In this document: positions 53,501-61,463 of the stretch, piece by piece | How the letters are laid out: every line of letters starts with the position of its first letter | How positions within the stretch are numbered: position 1 is the stretch's first letter | Assembly (NCBI RefSeq): GCF_001713395.1 | Contig: NZ_CP016452.1 | Location: forward strand, 682,001-746,000 | From: Sinorhizobium sp. RAC02 | Lineage (GTDB): Bacteria; Pseudomonadota; Alphaproteobacteria; Rhizobiales; Rhizobiaceae | Direction of reading: 5' to 3' | DNA: 64,000 bases | Position numbers and translations under genes: made by a program | Notes under the pieces: model-generated | Seen by the model: the letters and a program-made list of their open reading frames with translations, nothing else | Databases searched by the model: none | Told to the model about the DNA's origin: nothing

Positions 53501-53700
53501 GGAGCACGGGCACCGGATCGGAGATCATGCAGAGGATCGCCATGCCGATGATCGGCGGCATGGTCTCGTCGACCCTGCTCACCCTGATCGTCATTCCCGC
53601 CGTCTACGGCCTCGTAAAGGGGTTTGAGCTTGGGAAGACAGAAGAACATCAATCAGCCGCGTCGGGGACGGTTTCCACGCCGGCTTTGGAAGGAGCATGA
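50527..53700 (+). CDS. cusA: Heavy-metal RND efflux transporter (CusA/CzcA family)
   Basis: A 1057-residue proton-driven pump for Cu+/Ag+ or divalent metals. First helix (ARNLLLVIVGAMLAVAGGLYS), porter domain entry (LPLDAIPDLSDVQVIVFTDY), HME-RND transmembrane signature AIAIGAMIDAAIVMIENAHK with the proton-relay Asp, periplasmic cleft motif RIDMLSTGIRTPVGVKVFG (Met as in CusA), and the C-terminal helices (PFALVGGIWLMWWLGF, GFIALAGVAAETGVIML). The RIDMLSTGI motif and the DUF411 partner favour monovalent Cu/Ag. Overlaps neighbours by four bases on both sides (ATGA), so strictly coupled. Confidence 0.95.
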   Translation: MIANLIAWSARNLLLVIVGAMLAVAGGLYSLRSLPLDAIPDLSDVQVIVFTDYPGQAPQVVEDQVTYPLTTSMLTVPKSKVVRGFSFFGVSFVYVIFEDGTDPYWARSRVLEYLNAAASRLPQGVAPTLGPDATGVGWVYQYAVVAKELSLAELRSLQDWVVRFAVSKTEGVAEVASVGGFVKQYSIVVDPIRLKAQGVSLEDIANAVRSSNRDVGGRTVELSEFEFMVRGRGYLKGVEDIERIGLRSQDGVPLRLSDVARVEVVGDERRGIAELNGEGEVASGIVLQRFGENALTVIDNAKKNLEIAEKSLPGGAEIVPVYDRSRLIEAAIETLKSTLVEESIVVALVTVFFLLHVRSALVAIIMLPVGILMAFIAMRLLGLGSNIMSLGGIAIAIGAMIDAAIVMIENAHKHLERAPPDKPRTEVLVEAASEVGPPLFFSLLIITVSFLPIFTLESQEGRLFGPLAFTKTFAMAAAALLSVTLVPALMVIFVRGRIVPEHRNPVNRFLIWSYRPIISGVLKAKTLTILLALGILAATAWPARQIGSEFMPSLNEGTLMYMPTTLPGLSVTKAAELLQIQDRIIKSFPEVETVFGKAGRALTATDPAPTEMFETIITLKPKVQWRPGVTVDSLKQEMDAALQFPGVSNAWTMPIRARIDMLSTGIRTPVGVKVFGTDLKEMERIARDIETTLKAVPGTSSAYAERVIGGYYLDIVPDRDALARYGISVGSVQDVIAMALGSESITSTVEGRERYSVAVRYPRAYRSDPKSIAEEVQVSLPSGGTIPLGEVAKVELTRGATSIRTENGQLAVYVFVDIAGRDLGGYVADAQRAVAERVSMPPGYSVAWSGQFEYLERAKVRLSIVVPLTLALIFLLLYLNFGRLTETMIVMLSLPFALVGGIWLMWWLGFNASVAVAVGFIALAGVAAETGVIMLIYLDQALREQKETCEREGRRFGSADLNRAIMVGAVERVRPKMMTVVAIMAGLVPILWSTGTGSEIMQRIAMPMIGGMVSSTLLTLIVIPAVYGLVKGFELGKTEEHQSAASGTVSTPALEGA

Positions 53701-54158
53701 CCATGAAGAGAAGAGAGTTCATCACGGCCCTGGCCGCCACCGCCGCGTTTCCCGGCACCTCCGCATTCGCGGCGACGAATGCCGATATCTTGACGGTCCA
53801 CAAAGATCCCAATTGCGGCTGCTGCTCTCTATGGGCGGACGGCTACGGGAAGGCGAGATATCGGGTGGAGATTGTCGAACAGCGTGACCTGGTTTCCCTT
53901 AAACAGAAGCTCGGTGTGCCGCTGGATATCCAGGGATGCCACACGGCGGTCTACCGCGGGCAGTTCCTCGAGGGTCATGTTCCTCTCGAAGCGACACGGA
54001 TGCTTGAAAGCAGAGCGGACCTTGCCGGGCTGGTTGTGCCGGGCATGCCGGCCGGATCGCTCGGCATGGGCGACGATCCTTCTGCATCCTACGATGTGAT
54101 CGGCGTCGGCAAGGACGGCAAGACTTCGGTCTTCCTGGAGGTTCGGCCCAAGATCTGA
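53697..54158 (+). CDS. DUF411 metal-binding protein
   Basis: A 153-residue exported protein with a Tat/Sec-like leader (MKRREFITALAATAAFPGTSAFA; the RR is suggestive) and the DUF411 core: VHKDPNCGCCSLWADGYGK (CxCC), VPLDIQGCHTAVYRGQFLEGHVP (CH) and GMPAGSLGMG. The family is predicted to bind Cu or Ag and regularly accompanies Cus-type pumps. It begins four bases inside cusA. Confidence 0.92.
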   Translation: MTMKRREFITALAATAAFPGTSAFAATNADILTVHKDPNCGCCSLWADGYGKARYRVEIVEQRDLVSLKQKLGVPLDIQGCHTAVYRGQFLEGHVPLEATRMLESRADLAGLVVPGMPAGSLGMGDDPSASYDVIGVGKDGKTSVFLEVRPKI

Positions 54159-54256
54159 GGTTGCTCCAGCCCGGCGCCGTCGCTCCGCCCTATCTCGCAC
54201 CGTACTTTAGTGGTATCTGTAATGACGGTCATCGGGACCAGTTTCAGGAGGCTGAC

Positions 54257-54898
54257 ATGACGCCTTGGGAAATCGACGCGATGGAGATCGCGAACTGCAA
54301 TTGCAATTTTGGATGCCCGTGCCAGTTCAATTCGCTTCCGACCCACGGCAATTGCGAAGCCGCCGTGGGCTTCATCGTCAGGAAGGGGCATTTTGGCGGT
54401 GTCCGGCTGGACGGCGTGAAGTTTGCGCTGACAGCCAAATGGCCCGGGCCGATCCATCTTGGCAACGGAACGATACAGCTGGTCGTGGACACCACACTCA
54501 CGTCGGAGCAGCGCGAGGCCGTGGAGAAGATCGTCACGGGTAGCGACACCGAGGACATGGCAACCATGTTCTGGGTGTTCAGCAAGATGTCGCCGAACAA
54601 GCTCGAAACGCTGACGAAGCGGATCGACGCGCAGGTCGATGCGGAAGCACGGACGGGATATGTGCGGGTGGCAGACGTATTCGATCTTGGGGTCGAGCCG
54701 ATCCGCAATCCGGTGACGGGCGCCGAGCATCGGGCACGCATCAACCTGCCATACGGCTTCGAGTATCGCGTGGCGGAGATGGCCAGCGGCACGACGCAGA
54801 CATCAGGGGCGATTTCGCTCGAAAAGAACAGGGGGACGCACGCTCACATCTGCCGGATCTACATGAACGGGCAAGGCGTTATCGATCACGCCGCATAA
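54257..54898 (+). CDS. DUF1326 family protein
   Basis: A 213-residue protein from ATG 54257 (CAGGAGG upstream). The hallmark NCNCNFGCPCQFNSLPTHGNC near residue 15 is a dense Cys motif typical of DUF1326. The remainder is a beta-rich domain (KWPGPIHLGNGTIQLVVD, GYVRVADVFDLGVEPIRNP). It is nearly always followed, as here, by a DUF2182 membrane protein; the pair is thought to handle metal ions, but no activity is established. Confidence 0.9.
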   Translation: MTPWEIDAMEIANCNCNFGCPCQFNSLPTHGNCEAAVGFIVRKGHFGGVRLDGVKFALTAKWPGPIHLGNGTIQLVVDTTLTSEQREAVEKIVTGSDTEDMATMFWVFSKMSPNKLETLTKRIDAQVDAEARTGYVRVADVFDLGVEPIRNPVTGAEHRARINLPYGFEYRVAEMASGTTQTSGAISLEKNRGTHAHICRIYMNGQGVIDHAA

Positions 54899-54908
54899 GG
54901 GGTCCGTC

Positions 54909-55727
54909 ATGGGCCGGTCGACGCTTGAAGGTCTCCTTTCCCGCGATCGTTTGATCGTCCTCTTGTCGTTGTCGAGCGCCGTGGCGCTTTCCGCCGCCTA
55001 CATCCTGGCGGGCGGGGGAACGGGAATGTCCTCACTCGGCATGTCGATGGATACAGGTCCGGCCGGCGCCCTTATCGCCGGCACGCCGGACATGGTCAGT
55101 TCGGTGATTTGGACACCCGGCTACCTGATCGTCATCTTCGTCATGTGGTGGCTGATGATGGTCGCCATGATGGTTCCCAGCGCCTCGCCGGTCGTTCTGC
55201 TCTACGGCGCGCTTCACCGAGATGAGGGTGCTGGGCCGGCACTTGAATTCTTCCTCGGTTACCTCGCGGTATGGGCAGGGTTCAGCGCGGCTGCGACCTT
55301 GATCCAGGGGGCCTTGTCGGCAGGCGGGCTTGTTTCCGCTATGTACATGAACCTTGCGTCGATCTATCTCGCGGCAGCAGTTTTGATCGGCGCCGGTCTT
55401 TATCAGCTGTCTCCTTTGAAGGCCGCTTGTCTGGATTTTTGCCGCAGTCCGGTCGAGGCACTCACCCGCCATCGGCGCACGGGGCACGCGGCGGCGTTCC
55501 GGATGGGGCTCGTCCATGGCGGCTATTGTCTCGGTTGCTGCTGGGCGTTGATGGCGCTGCTGTTTGTCGGCGGCGTCATGAATATCTGGTGGATCGTTGG
55601 CATCGCTCTCTATGTCGCCATTGAGAAACTTGCGCCCGGCGGAAGGCGTGTTGCACAGGTGATGGCGATCATTCTGATCTCTGGCGGCTTGGTCTTGCTT
55701 GTCGGATCGCTTAGCGCAGGTGCATAG
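54909..55727 (+). CDS. DUF2182 integral membrane protein
   Basis: A 272-residue protein with about seven hydrophobic segments, including VIFVMWWLMMVAMMVPSASP (the family's WxxMxxAMM motif), PALEFFLGYLAVWAGFSA, a cytoplasmic-side CLDFCRSP and the GLVHGGYCLGCCWALMALLF motif with Cys residues. These Met/Cys/His features suggest metal handling. Last gene of the Cus-type operon; directly after it comes a decayed TauE/SafE gene. Confidence 0.9.
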   Translation: MGRSTLEGLLSRDRLIVLLSLSSAVALSAAYILAGGGTGMSSLGMSMDTGPAGALIAGTPDMVSSVIWTPGYLIVIFVMWWLMMVAMMVPSASPVVLLYGALHRDEGAGPALEFFLGYLAVWAGFSAAATLIQGALSAGGLVSAMYMNLASIYLAAAVLIGAGLYQLSPLKAACLDFCRSPVEALTRHRRTGHAAAFRMGLVHGGYCLGCCWALMALLFVGGVMNIWWIVGIALYVAIEKLAPGGRRVAQVMAIILISGGLVLLVGSLSAGA

Positions 55728-55740
55728 ACTGCGCTCCCGA

Positions 55741-56115
55741 CGGCTCGATCAAGGCCATGAGCCTCGTGGTTGTTGCGACCGCGTTACCATTCCATTCGGC
55801 TTGATTGCCGATCATTGGCATATGGTCGTCAATCTGCTGGCCGGAAGCTTGGGTCGGTGCTTCCGGGGCAACGGCCTGCGTTCCGTAACCCTATTACGGT
55901 GATTGCAAGCGCCGCAGTTTTACGACTTCGTCACCGCCGCGGCTGATCAACCGCTACCACAAGGATGGGCGCAGGTGGTCGCTGGAATAGGCGCTGGGTT
56001 CCTGATCGGGGTCAGCCTCGCTGCCCGGTGTTGCAGGCGGCGAGCTGCTTATTCCAACGCGGACCTTGCTGTTTGACACGGCTGTCAAGCCTGCAGGTAG
56101 CCTCTCGCTGGAATG
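55741..56115 (+). pseudogene. Decayed TauE/SafE-family gene
   Basis: Fragments in several frames match the intact permease at 47180-48109: IKAMSLVVVATALPFHS (cf. NKAMSLVVVATALPF), LIADHWHMVVNLLAGS (cf. VIADNWPIVLYLLAG), an ATGLRSVTLLRVI-like piece, GAGFLIGVSL and GVAGGELLIPTRTLLF followed by DTAVKPAGSLSLE (cf. VAGGELLIPTLLLLF). Both ends are missing and at least three frame changes or stops intervene. It is on the + strand, whereas the intact copy is on the - strand at the far side of the metal operon. Confidence 0.75.
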
Positions 56116-56168
56116 CAGGTTTTGGTCCTGCAGTGCTGGGGCCTACGCAGGTCCGACGGGGTCTATCC

Positions 56169-57374
56169 CTATGGCTTCAGCACTCTCCAGCGCGACACCA
56201 GCGTCACGATCGGCAAAGCGATCAGCGACAGCACCGCGCCGGTCGCGAATGTCACGAACGAGCCGTAGGAATCCCAGAGCAGGCCGGCGATGATGTTGCC
56301 GGTCATCAGGTTGAAGACACCGAACGCCGTGCCCTTGGGGCTGGCGGCGCCGTGTCGGCAATGAGCGTTGCCAGCAGCCTTTGGGAGAGGCCCATGTGAA
56401 GGCCCCAGAGGACAGCGCCAATAAGGAACATCGGGATCGAGCCGGCGAAGGTCAGGGCGACGTAGGCCAAGACCAGCAAGCCGACACTCGCGGCAAGAAT
56501 GCCGGACTGCCCGATAGCGTCCGACAGCCGGCCTGCCGGATAGGCGGTCAGCCCGTAGACCGCATGCATGACGACCATCGTGATCGGGATCCATGCGGGG
56601 ATAAAACCTGCCTCTTGCGACTTCAGGAGCAGGAAGGCCTCACTGAAACGAGCGAAGGTCAGCATCGAGGCGGCGATGATGACGACCCAGACAGAGCTGT
56701 TGAGACGGATGATATCGCTGATGCGAAGTCGCGGGGCCGCTGCCTTCGCCGCCGCCGGCTCCCTCGTTCCCGGATGCCGATCACCAGGATGAGGACGGAC
56801 AGGAATGCGGGCACGACTGCGATTCAGTAGATCGTGAGCACGTTGCCGTCGAGCGCGAACATCAGTCCGATCGCTGCAAGCGGGCCTATGAAGCCCCCAC
56901 CGTGTCGATGGACTTGCGAAGGCCGAAGGCCGCTCCCCGGATCTCCCGGGGCGAGACGTCGGCGATCAGCGCGTCGCGCGGGGTGCCACGAATGCCCTTG
57001 CCGATGCGGTCCACCGCCTTGGCAGCGACGATCCAGCTGACGGAGGTGGCGAAGGGAAAGGCGAGTTTCGACAGGGCGCCGAGGCCGTAGCTGAGGACGG
57101 CGAGCGCCTTTCGGCGTCGAGTCCAGTCCGCGATGATGCCGGAGAAAAGTTTCGTTGTGGTGGAGATCGCGACCGAAAGACCCTCGATGAAGCCGACGGC
57201 AAGCGCCGAGGCGCCGAGGCCGGAAACGAGATAGAACGGCAGGAGCGTCTGGATCATCTCCGAGGAGACGTCCATCAGCAGGCTGACGATCCCGAGGACC
57301 CAGACGGTGGCTGGAATCCGGCCGCGGGCCGCGGCGGTTGGCAGGGAGGCGGCGGTCATTTTGCTTTCGCTCAT
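56169..57374 (-). pseudogene. Frameshifted MFS transporter
   Basis: Read leftward from ATG 57374: a first frame to about 56886 gives the N-terminal helices (MDVSSEMIQTLLPFYLVSGL, TRRRKALAVLSYGLGAL, AVDRIGKGIRGTPRDALIAD). After IDTVG the frame changes; an in-frame TGA-type lesion lies near 56825; another frame (56665 to about 56350) gives SEAFLLLKSQEAG and WGLHMGLSQRLLATLIADTA; a last frame gives GTAFGVFNLMTGNIIAGLLW to the end at 56169. At least three lesions, so a full transporter is not made. Relatives accompany chromate-efflux genes, and the start overlaps the end of a chrA-like remnant (ATGA). Confidence 0.8.
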
Positions 57375-57592
57375 GCCGCGGCGGCGCTTGTAAGCAACGT
57401 CCAGGCGATGCCGCCCGACGCGTAGATCACGAGCGTTGCGACGACGGAAAGCTTCAGCCGGAACAGGGCGACGACAGCGAGCGCCGTCAGGGTCAGCGAC
57501 GCGACCTGAGTTCCCCCGACGTAATGTAAAACAACGATTATCCACCTAAAGGCCTTGCCCAAGTTCACAGGCACGCTCCCCAATTCTGGCAC
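57371..57592 (-). pseudogene. C-terminal remnant of a ChrA-like chromate transporter
   Basis: A 73-codon frame whose last 45 residues (ASLTLTALAVVALFRLKLSV then LVIYASGGIAWTLL) look like the final helices of a chromate transporter. The rest of the gene is missing upstream. Its TGA overlaps the ATG of the broken MFS gene. The family call rests on a short hydrophobic stretch plus gene order, so it is tentative. Confidence 0.4.
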
Positions 57593-57969
57593 GCATCTAT
57601 TGCAAACCTTTGGTTGTGCCTATGGAAGGCGCCTTAGCTTAAAGATCTCTAAAGTTGGAAGGAAATATGCATTTTATAGTTGATGCGGCTATTCAAATAT
57701 CAGCCTGTTTAGTCTACGGACCACAACGTCGATTCCGTTTCCAGTTGGGTTGTGCGAGACGTAAGATACACGCATAGATGAGAGCAGGAGAGTGGGGCAA
57801 CAGCTTTCAAAATGGCGGCGCCGGAAAGAGGCGCGACAAATCCTTCATGGGATCGGCGAGAAGCGCGCCATACGCTGATGCTCATTATAGCTGCGCAATT
57901 AACTGTGAAGTCGGCAAGCTGTCAGGCGGCGGTGAACTACATCTGAAGCCAAATGAACAGGTCCTGAGC
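57593..57969. other. Gap between decayed transporters and the gntR gene
   Basis: About 375 bases with no supported gene; the first 150 bases are AT-richer than average (around 57650-57710). It marks the boundary between the metal island and the sugar-acid operon. Confidence 0.4.
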
Positions 57970-58671
57970 CTATTCGAACAGGTCCGGATTGCTGGCCTCG
58001 ATCTGCGGCAGGTCGGCCAGGATGCCGTTCAGGTGGCTGCGCATGGCGGTTCCGGCGGCGTCGGCGTCGCGCGCGTCGATGGCGATGATGATCGCCTCGT
58101 GTTCGGTGATCAGCCGGGTCATGGAATCGGGGTGGCGGAGCTGGAGATTGCAGACGCGGTCCATATGGGCCTTGATGTCCGAAATGGCGTTCCAGGCGAG
58201 GCCGCAACCGGCACCTTCGGCAATCGCGATGTGGAACTGCTCGTCCTCGCGGCGAAAGGCGTTGTGGTCGTGTGCTTCCATCGCCGCTTTCTGGCGGGCG
58301 AGGATCGTGTCGATCTTGCGCCGCGTCCAGGCGTCGAAGGTCTCGCTGGCACGCCGCGCGACCGCGGTCTCGATCGCCTCGCGCACGAAGCGGGCTTCCA
58401 TCATCTGCCGGGCGGAAATTCTGACGACGACGGTGCCCCGGTTCGGGCGGATATCGACCAGCTTCGACTTGCCGAGCGCGATCAGCGCCTCGCGGACGGG
58501 CTGGCGCGAGACGCCCATGCGGGTGGCGATATCCTGTTCGGAGAGCCGCGTGCCGGGGGCAAGTTCAAGCCGGATGATCGATTCGCGCAGATCACGCTCG
58601 ACCTGCGCCGCCGCGGTTTCGCCAGTGTCGATCTTCAGGGATTCAAGGTTCATTTCTTTCGCCGCCGTCAT
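57970..58671 (-). CDS. GntR-family (FadR/FCD) transcriptional regulator
   Basis: A 233-residue regulator. Winged helix-turn-helix at about 20-85 (VERDLRESIIRLELAPGTRL, IATRMGVSRQPVREALIAL) and a C-terminal FCD ligand domain with metal-binding style residues (FRREDEQFHIAIAEGAG, DIKAHMDRV, EHEAIIIAIDARD). It is divergent from the aldehyde-dehydrogenase/ABC/kduI operon and most likely represses it until a uronate-derived inducer appears. ATG 58653 (MNLESLKIDTG) is an alternative start. Confidence 0.9.
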   Translation of the reverse strand: MTAAKEMNLESLKIDTGETAAAQVERDLRESIIRLELAPGTRLSEQDIATRMGVSRQPVREALIALGKSKLVDIRPNRGTVVVRISARQMMEARFVREAIETAVARRASETFDAWTRRKIDTILARQKAAMEAHDHNAFRREDEQFHIAIAEGAGCGLAWNAISDIKAHMDRVCNLQLRHPDSMTRLITEHEAIIIAIDARDADAAGTAMRSHLNGILADLPQIEASNPDLFE

Positions 58672-58693
58672 GCGTTGACATCCAATTTAAACC

Positions 58694-58710
58694 ACCATAC
58701 AGTACCATAC
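58694..58710. promoter_or_regulatory. Candidate GntR operator
   Basis: Direct repeats ACCATAC at 58694-58700 and 58704-58710, ten bases apart (one helical turn), in the divergent spacer between the regulator and the dehydrogenase. The surrounding ATACAGTACCATACAT also has partial dyad symmetry. Confidence 0.5.
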
Positions 58711-58774
58711 ATCTTAAGTCCAACAGAAATCCGGTGGCCAAAAAGCCGGTCGAACAGGGAGGGGTCGACACCGC

Positions 58775-60310
58775 GTGTCCGGCCTTGGAAAGATATTGCT
58801 GTCCAATTTCATCGCACCCGATTCCAGTGATCCCCGCCTCGGCATTAAATCCCGCTACCAGATGCTTGTCGATGGCAAGTCCGTCGACGCGGCGTCCGGC
58901 CGGACGATCGATCGGGTCAGCCCCGGCCATGCCGGCGTCGTGGTCGGCACATGGCCCGAGGCTTCGGTCGATGATGTGCGGGCGGCTGTTGCCGCGGCGC
59001 GCCGCGCCTTCGATAGCAGCCCCTGGCCGCGCATGTCGGGCGCCGAGCGTTCGCGCCTGATGTTCAAGGTGGCGGACCTTATCCTTGTGCATCAGGAAGC
59101 ACTGGCGCTTGCCGAGTGCCTGGAAGTCGGCAAGCCGATCAACCAAGCGCGCGGCGAGATCGGCTTCTGCGCCGACCTCTGGTCCTATGCGGCCGGCCAG
59201 GCTCGCGCGCTGGAGGGCCAGAGCCACAACAATATCGGTGACGATCGCCTCGGTCTCGTGCTGCGCGAAGCGGTCGGTGTCGTCGGCATCATCACGCCGT
59301 GGAACTTCCCTTTCATCATCGCCTCCGAGCGCGTGCCGTGGGCCATCGGCGCTGGCTGCACGGTGGTGTTGAAGCCCTCCGAATTCACCTCCGGCACCTC
59401 GATCCGCATGGCTGAATTGGCGCGCGAAGCCGGCATACCCGACGGCGTGTTCAACGTCGTCACCGGCTATGGCGATCCGGCCGGCCAGGTGTTGGCAGAG
59501 GATCCGGGTGTCGACATGGTCGCCTTCACCGGCTCGGTGCGCGTCGGCACCAAGCTTGGCGAGATCGCGGCCCGCAGCGTCAAGCGGGTCGGACTGGAGC
59601 TTGGCGGCAAGGGGCCGCAGATTGTCTTTGCCGATGCGGATCTCGATGCGGCCGCGGACGGTATTGCCTACGGCGTCTATCACAATGCCGGCCAATGCTG
59701 CATTTCCGGCAGCCGGCTTCTGGTGCAGGAAGGCATTCGCGATGCGCTGATGGAGCGCCTGCTCGACATTTCGCGCAAGGTGACCTTCGGTGATCCGTTG
59801 AACGAGTGCACCAAGATCGGTGCGATGATCTCGGAGACCCATGCAGAGAAGGTGCATTCCTATGTGGAGGCCGGTGTCGCCGCTGGCGCGGAACTACTGC
59901 TTGGCGGCGAAAGGGTCGGCAAGGGGGCCGGGCTCTACTACGCGCCGACGGTTTTTGGCGGCGTGACGCCCGATATGTCGATCGCCCGGGAGGAGATCTT
60001 CGGGCCGGTGCTCTCGACGCTGACCTTCAAGACGGCGGACGAGGCCGTGGCGATGGCGAATGCCAGCGAGTTCGGCCTGTCGGCCTCCGTCTGGTCCACC
60101 AATCTGGAGACCGCGCTGCAGAGCATTCGCCGCATCCGCGCCGGCCGCTGCTGGATCAACAGCGTCATTGACGGCACGCCGGAGCTGCCGATCGGCGGCT
60201 ACAAGAAGAGCGGGCTTGGCCGCGAACTCGGCCGCTACGGCTTCGACGAATATTCCCAGTTCAAGGGTGTTCACGTCACGCTCGGGCGCCCGGCGCCCTG
60301 GTTCGGATAA
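58775..60310 (+). CDS. Aldehyde dehydrogenase (probable semialdehyde type)
   Basis: A 511-residue NAD(P)-dependent aldehyde dehydrogenase. Motifs: ITPWNFPFIIASERVPWAIG (substrate/cofactor floor), KPSEFTSGTSI, FTGSVRVGTKLGEIAA (nucleotide-binding), catalytic Glu in LELGGKGPQ, catalytic Cys in NAGQCCISGSR and the terminal PIGGYKKSGLGRELG. Context with sugar import and kduI suggests it oxidises an aldehyde in uronate breakdown, for example 2-oxoglutarate semialdehyde (inference). GTG 58775 follows GGGAGGGG. Confidence 0.9.
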   Translation: MSGLGKILLSNFIAPDSSDPRLGIKSRYQMLVDGKSVDAASGRTIDRVSPGHAGVVVGTWPEASVDDVRAAVAAARRAFDSSPWPRMSGAERSRLMFKVADLILVHQEALALAECLEVGKPINQARGEIGFCADLWSYAAGQARALEGQSHNNIGDDRLGLVLREAVGVVGIITPWNFPFIIASERVPWAIGAGCTVVLKPSEFTSGTSIRMAELAREAGIPDGVFNVVTGYGDPAGQVLAEDPGVDMVAFTGSVRVGTKLGEIAARSVKRVGLELGGKGPQIVFADADLDAAADGIAYGVYHNAGQCCISGSRLLVQEGIRDALMERLLDISRKVTFGDPLNECTKIGAMISETHAEKVHSYVEAGVAAGAELLLGGERVGKGAGLYYAPTVFGGVTPDMSIAREEIFGPVLSTLTFKTADEAVAMANASEFGLSASVWSTNLETALQSIRRIRAGRCWINSVIDGTPELPIGGYKKSGLGRELGRYGFDEYSQFKGVHVTLGRPAPWFG

Positions 60311-60343
60311 CAGGGCCGCATCTTGCGGTCATGAGGAGGAAAA

Positions 60344-60385
60344 TCTCGGCTGGCGTGATCTTTGGTCGGAGCCCGCCAGCCGAGA
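60344..60385 (+). terminator. Inverted repeat between dehydrogenase and binding-protein genes
   Basis: TCTCGGCTGGCG (60344-60355) and CGCCAGCCGAGA (60374-60385) form a perfect 12-bp stem with an 18-base loop, followed shortly by TCTTTT. It may be a partial terminator or processing site that sets the level of the downstream ABC genes apart from the dehydrogenase. Confidence 0.55.
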
Positions 60386-60433
60386 CTTGGGTCTTTTGGA
60401 CCCGCATTGCACATCCAAAGGGAGGATACGCAA

Positions 60434-61384
60434 ATGAAATTGACCAGGTTGAGAACCGCTGCATTGGCCGCGGGCCTGACCACCATGCTGGCATCGACGG
60501 CGCTTGCCGCGGATGTCAAGGCCACGATGATCATCTACCTCGATCCGAGTGTCCAGTTCTTTAACCCCGTGGTGAAGGGCGCGCAAGACGCGGCCGCGGC
60601 GTTTGGGGTCGATCTCGACGTGCAATATGCCAACAACGATCCGGTGCGCCAGAACGACCTGATCGAGAGCGCGACCGCGAGCGGCGTCGACGGCATCGCC
60701 GTAGCAATCTCTTCGTCGGATGCCTTCGACGAGAGCATCTGCGCGGCGGTCAAGGCCGGCATCGTCGTCATCGGCTTCAACAATGACGACCTTGACGGCG
60801 CCAAAGGCAATTGCCGCCAGGCCTATGTCGGCATGAATGAGTTTGCCTCCGGTTACGAGCTCGGCAACCGGATGATCAAGGAATTCGGCCTGAAATCCGG
60901 CGACGTGGTGTTCAATCCGCGCGAAATTCCCGAGGCAAGCTTTGCGGTCGCTCGCGGCGGCGGCATCGAGAAGGCGATGACGGAAGCCGGCATCAAGGTC
61001 GAGACGGTACGTGCCGGCCTCGACCCGGCGGAAGCCCAGAACATCATGGCGCAGTTTCTCATCGCCAATCCGACGGTGAAAGCACTGTTCGGCACGGGCT
61101 CGGTGACCTCGACTGTCGGTGCGGGCGCCATCAAGGATGCTGGTGTCGACATCCCGTTTGGCGGCTTCGACCTCGCGGTCGAGATCGTCAATGCGGTGGA
61201 ATCCGGCGCGATGTTCGCGACCATGGACCAGCAGCCCTACCTGCAGGGCTATCACCCGATCGCCCAGATCGCGCTTGCCAAGAAGTACGGGCTGACGCCC
61301 ACGGATATCGATACGGGGCAGGGCGCCTTCCTCGACAAGTCGCGCATCAGTTCGGTCAAGCCGCTGATCGGCAGCTACCGCTAG
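60434..61384 (+). CDS. Sugar ABC transporter substrate-binding protein
   Basis: A 316-residue periplasmic binding protein: signal peptide (MKLTRLRTAALAAGLTTMLA then STALAA), then a ribose/galactose-type (Peripla_BP_4) fold with FFNPVVKGAQDAAAAFGVDL, NDLIESATASGVDGIAVAIS, GIVVIGFNNDD, NPTVKALFGTGSVTSTVGA and ATMDQQPYLQGYHPIAQIAL. ATG 60434 has GGAGG nine bases upstream. First gene of the importer; a strong hairpin separates it from the permease. Confidence 0.92.
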   Translation: MKLTRLRTAALAAGLTTMLASTALAADVKATMIIYLDPSVQFFNPVVKGAQDAAAAFGVDLDVQYANNDPVRQNDLIESATASGVDGIAVAISSSDAFDESICAAVKAGIVVIGFNNDDLDGAKGNCRQAYVGMNEFASGYELGNRMIKEFGLKSGDVVFNPREIPEASFAVARGGGIEKAMTEAGIKVETVRAGLDPAEAQNIMAQFLIANPTVKALFGTGSVTSTVGAGAIKDAGVDIPFGGFDLAVEIVNAVESGAMFATMDQQPYLQGYHPIAQIALAKKYGLTPTDIDTGQGAFLDKSRISSVKPLIGSYR

Positions 61385-61404
61385 CGCTTTCCGACGCCAT
61401 GAGC

Positions 61405-61435
61405 GGGAACCTGCCGGTTTGTCCGGCGGGTTCCC
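61405..61435 (+). promoter_or_regulatory. Intercistronic hairpin between binding-protein and permease genes
   Basis: GGGAACCTGCCGG (61405-61417) pairs with CCGGCGGGTTCCC (61423-61435) along 13 positions with one G-U wobble; loop TTTGT. No T run, so it probably stabilises the upstream message, keeping the binding protein in excess over the membrane parts, as in malE/malF-type arrangements. Confidence 0.65.
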
Positions 61436-61463
61436 CGTTCCCAAAACGATCGAGTGCCAGACC

